Shown piece after piece: positions 40,543 through 42,622 of a stretch of DNA of 42,622 nucleotides (the first letter of the stretch is position 1; every line of letters starts with the position of its first letter). Below the pieces are notes generated by a model. It was not told the DNA's origin and did no database searches. It saw only the letters and a program-made list of their open reading frames with translations. The stretch lies in NCBI GenBank assembly GCA_902778375.1, contig CACYXJ010000014.1:1-42622 (forward strand). The letters are read 5' to 3'. This DNA is from an uncultured Erysipelotrichaceae bacterium. Lineage in GTDB: Bacteria > Bacillota_I > Bacilli_A > Erysipelotrichales > Erysipelotrichaceae. The position numbers were made by a program, and so were the translations under genes.

Positions 40543-41795
40543 TCTGTTTTCGCTCCTGTTCTTTCAAGGTCACGGAAGAAATCCGGATAACTCTTGGCGA
40601 CGGCCTCGCTGCCGTCGATCACTGCCGGCTCTTCCATCGAAGCCGCCAGCACGCTCATGGCCATGACGATGCGGTGGTCGTTATGACCGTATAATTCCGC
40701 ACCATGCGGGACACCGCCTTCGACGGTGACCGTATCCTCATCCGCTTGCATGCGGATACCTGTCTTTGCCAGTTCCTCCTTCATCGCTCCGATGCGGTCG
40801 CTTTCCTTGATGCGAAGACGCCGGCAGCCGGTAAAGACGGAAGTACCCTCTGCCCGGGCCGCCAGGGCAAACAGCACCGGTCCCAGATCGGGACAGTCGG
40901 AAAGATCAGTCCTGACAGCTTTCAGTTCCCGGGGAATGATGCGGCATCCACCCGGGATTTCTTCAATTTCAGCACCGAAGCAACGGGCAATTTCCAGCAT
41001 CGCCATATCTCCCTGCCGGGAGTCATGGTTCATATTCAATATATCCAGCGGTACTTTCCTGAGCATGGCAAGAGCAATGAAGAACGCAGCCTGGGAGGCA
41101 TCACCTTCCACCATCGAGGAAAACGGCCGGTAAGACTGCCCTCCCCTGATGCCATACCGCATGTCATCTTCCTGTATTCCGACACCGGCATTCTGCAATG
41201 CGGATAGTGTCAATGACACATAGGACCTGGATTCAAACGGCGGCCGGATCCTGATCAGGCTGTCGCCATCCAGAAGCGGCAGCGCGAAAAGAAGACCGCT
41301 GATAAACTGCGAGGAGATATCGCCGCGTATATCGTAGACACCCGGATGAAGCGGACCCTGCACATGCAGAATGTCCTTTTCTTTTTCAAAACGCAGTGAC
41401 TGCGATGCAAATATGTCGCGGTAGACATCCTGCGGCCGTTCCATGAGTCTTTTGCTGCCGGTAAAGCGGACATCCTGTCCGCACAGGGAAAACAGCGGAA
41501 TCATAAAGCGCAGCGTGCTGCCGGATTCGCCGCAGTCGATCAGCGATCCGTCATACAGGATTCTGCCGCCGGTACCTTTGACCAGCAGGTCGCCGCCATC
41601 TGTTTCCACAGATGCGCCGAACGCTTTGATGCATCTGAGTGTTGCCTGGATATCCTGGTTGTCAGCAGCTGCGATGATCCGCGAAGTACCTGATGCCAGG
41701 GCGGCTGTGATCAGAGCCCGGTGCGACAGTGATTTGCTGGCAGGGATCTGAACCGCAGTATGCACCGGTGTTCCTCTGGAAACCGCGGTCTTCAT
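40539..41795 (-). CDS. aroA: 3-phosphoshikimate 1-carboxyvinyltransferase (EPSP synthase)
   Basis: This 418-residue enzyme joins PEP and shikimate 3-phosphate, the sixth step of the shikimate pathway. KSLSHRALI near residue 21 binds substrate, GESGSTLRFM is the PEP loop and RIKESDRIGAMKEEL is the lid region. GESGSTLRFM has Ser where class I enzymes have NAGT, so it resembles the class II (Bacillota) type. Its ATG and the aroEK stop overlap in ATGA, and tyrA is coupled downstream. Confidence 0.94.
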   Translation of the reverse strand: MKTAVSRGTPVHTAVQIPASKSLSHRALITAALASGTSRIIAAADNQDIQATLRCIKAFGASVETDGGDLLVKGTGGRILYDGSLIDCGESGSTLRFMIPLFSLCGQDVRFTGSKRLMERPQDVYRDIFASQSLRFEKEKDILHVQGPLHPGVYDIRGDISSQFISGLLFALPLLDGDSLIRIRPPFESRSYVSLTLSALQNAGVGIQEDDMRYGIRGGQSYRPFSSMVEGDASQAAFFIALAMLRKVPLDILNMNHDSRQGDMAMLEIARCFGAEIEEIPGGCRIIPRELKAVRTDLSDCPDLGPVLFALAARAEGTSVFTGCRRLRIKESDRIGAMKEELAKTGIRMQADEDTVTVEGGVPHGAELYGHNDHRIVMAMSVLAASMEEPAVIDGSEAVAKSYPDFFRDLERTGAKTE

Positions 41796-42622
41796 CTTCG
41801 AACCTCTTCCTCACCGGTCTTGAACATGATCTCCCTGACGGTGTCCGCCAGTGATCCGGTATTGTCGGCAGTAACATCGCTGTACAGTTCATACAGCGGT
41901 TCTCTTTCCGCATACAGTCTTTGCAGGGCGTCGTTATTGTCGGAAAGCGGTCTTGAGTCGGTCGGGAACAGCTGTTCGATGCCGCGCTTGAGCCAGACAA
42001 CGATACTGTTTTCGGAAAGGAAACGCATCGCTTCCTTTGTCTTTATGACACCGCCGCCGCAGGAGATGATAAATCTGCCGCCGCTGCGCAGATCCTTTGC
42101 GACATCCTGCTCCAGCCAGCGGAAATATGCTTCCCCTTTATCCGCGAAGCATTCCTTGATGGACGTTCCGAGGATTTCGACGATTTCGTCGTCCATCTCG
42201 ATGACGTCCCTGCCGCATTCTTCCGCCAGCAGTGCGGAAACTGTCGTCTTGCCGGATGTCGGCATACCAATCAGCACAATGCTGCGGCGGTCTCTGTACA
42301 GCATATCCAGACAGTCTTTCATCAGCGAAGGATCCAGCTGTTTTCCGGTGTACAGAAGATCTGCGTGCCATGCCTGCGCCACCAGCATTTCCAGGCCGCC
42401 CGCTGTTTTCAGCGACCGGCATTTCGCTTCAAAAAGAAGATGAGTACGCAGCGGATTGGCAATGATATCGACAACCGCTTCCAGGTTTTCGAATTTTGAA
42501 AGATCAACCGGTATGCTGTCACATTCCGGATAAAGACCGACAGGTGTCGCGTTGACGATCACCTGGTATTCCGGGCTGTCAGCATACATTTCCTCATATG
42601 TGATGGTGTTTTCCCTGACTGC
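41792..42622 (-). CDS. Bifunctional shikimate dehydrogenase-shikimate kinase (partial, N terminus outside window)
   Basis: The frame is open to the window edge, so the N terminus is missing. The visible part begins inside an AroE domain (NATPVGLYPE, then ANPLRTHLLFEA and GGLEMLVAQAWHADLLYTG with the conserved Gln). It continues without a stop into a complete AroK shikimate kinase. The kinase has P-loop GMPTSGKTT, MDDEIVE for shikimate, the FRWLEQ segment, CGGGVI and the lid TDSRPLS. Joined domains would catalyse two consecutive steps, reduction of 3-dehydroshikimate and phosphorylation of shikimate. It is the first visible gene of the aroEK-aroA-tyrA run; the stop overlaps aroA. Confidence 0.9.
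   Translation of the reverse strand, partial: AVRENTITYEEMYADSPEYQVIVNATPVGLYPECDSIPVDLSKFENLEAVVDIIANPLRTHLLFEAKCRSLKTAGGLEMLVAQAWHADLLYTGKQLDPSLMKDCLDMLYRDRRSIVLIGMPTSGKTTVSALLAEECGRDVIEMDDEIVEILGTSIKECFADKGEAYFRWLEQDVAKDLRSGGRFIISCGGGVIKTKEAMRFLSENSIVVWLKRGIEQLFPTDSRPLSDNNDALQRLYAEREPLYELYSDVTADNTGSLADTVREIMFKTGEEEVRR

Noticed and set aside
1..42622. CRISPR array to go with the CARF/HEPN-like protein
   Set aside because: I looked for regularly spaced direct repeats of 25-40 bases in the gaps and found none; all gaps are short and explained by promoters, terminators and tRNAs.

Overview
The window reads as chromosomal DNA of an anaerobic, fermentative Bacillota (Firmicutes), most like an Erysipelotrichales-type or related gut organism of middling GC content. 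The reasons are strong AGGAGG-type ribosome sites, a membrane CdaA/CdaR pair, a three-subunit [FeFe] hydrogenase, a pyrophosphate-type phosphofructokinase, an HscC-type Hsp70 and a fused shikimate dehydrogenase-kinase. The lineage is an inference; no rRNA or marker gene is present to settle it. No phage, insertion sequence or CRISPR array was seen.

Layout: 1-192 is the end of a tRNA cluster (Ser, Asp, start of a third tRNA, probably Gly) on the minus strand. From 7597 down to 291 runs a cell-envelope block on the minus strand: cdaA (TTG start) and cdaR, a terminator, then a response regulator, histidine kinase, alpha/beta hydrolase and membrane MurF-like ligase. From 7740 to 10211 on the plus strand are a HAD phosphatase, an M42 aminopeptidase and a degenerate HAD-like protein. 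A convergent FAD oxidoreductase (10183-11745) is followed by the divergent hydrogenase operon (11870-16019). From 16101 to 20329, on the minus strand, lie a tandem cystatin-like lipoprotein, an asparaginase coupled to an LppM-like lipoprotein, and pfp.

From 20457 to 25334 an hscC-type Hsp70 is paired with a very large TPR protein bearing a degenerate J domain. Upstream, a separate operon (28985 down to 25432) encodes a STAS protein, a MATE exporter and a CARF/HEPN-like protein resembling CRISPR ancillary ribonucleases but with no CRISPR locus in view. pepF, a metallophosphoesterase, tRNA-Gly(CCC), mutY and a DUF262/DUF1524 (GmrSD-like) protein follow.

35.4-37.0 kb is a small-gene accessory patch: a glutaredoxin-like protein and two short proteins that both begin with a bacteriocin-type double-glycine leader, with a C10 tract nearby. 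Then come tRNA-Glu and tRNA-Trp, rarA, a NusG-domain-II / Gx-transporter pair and the start of an aromatic amino acid operon read leftwards from the window edge (aroE-aroK fusion, aroA, tyrA).

The most interesting items are the non-CRISPR CARF/HEPN operon beside the HscC/J-TPR pair, the two double-glycine-leader proteins, the tandem cystatin lipoprotein, and the two-component/hydrolase/MurF module behind cdaAR. All calls are from reading the sequence; no database search was run.
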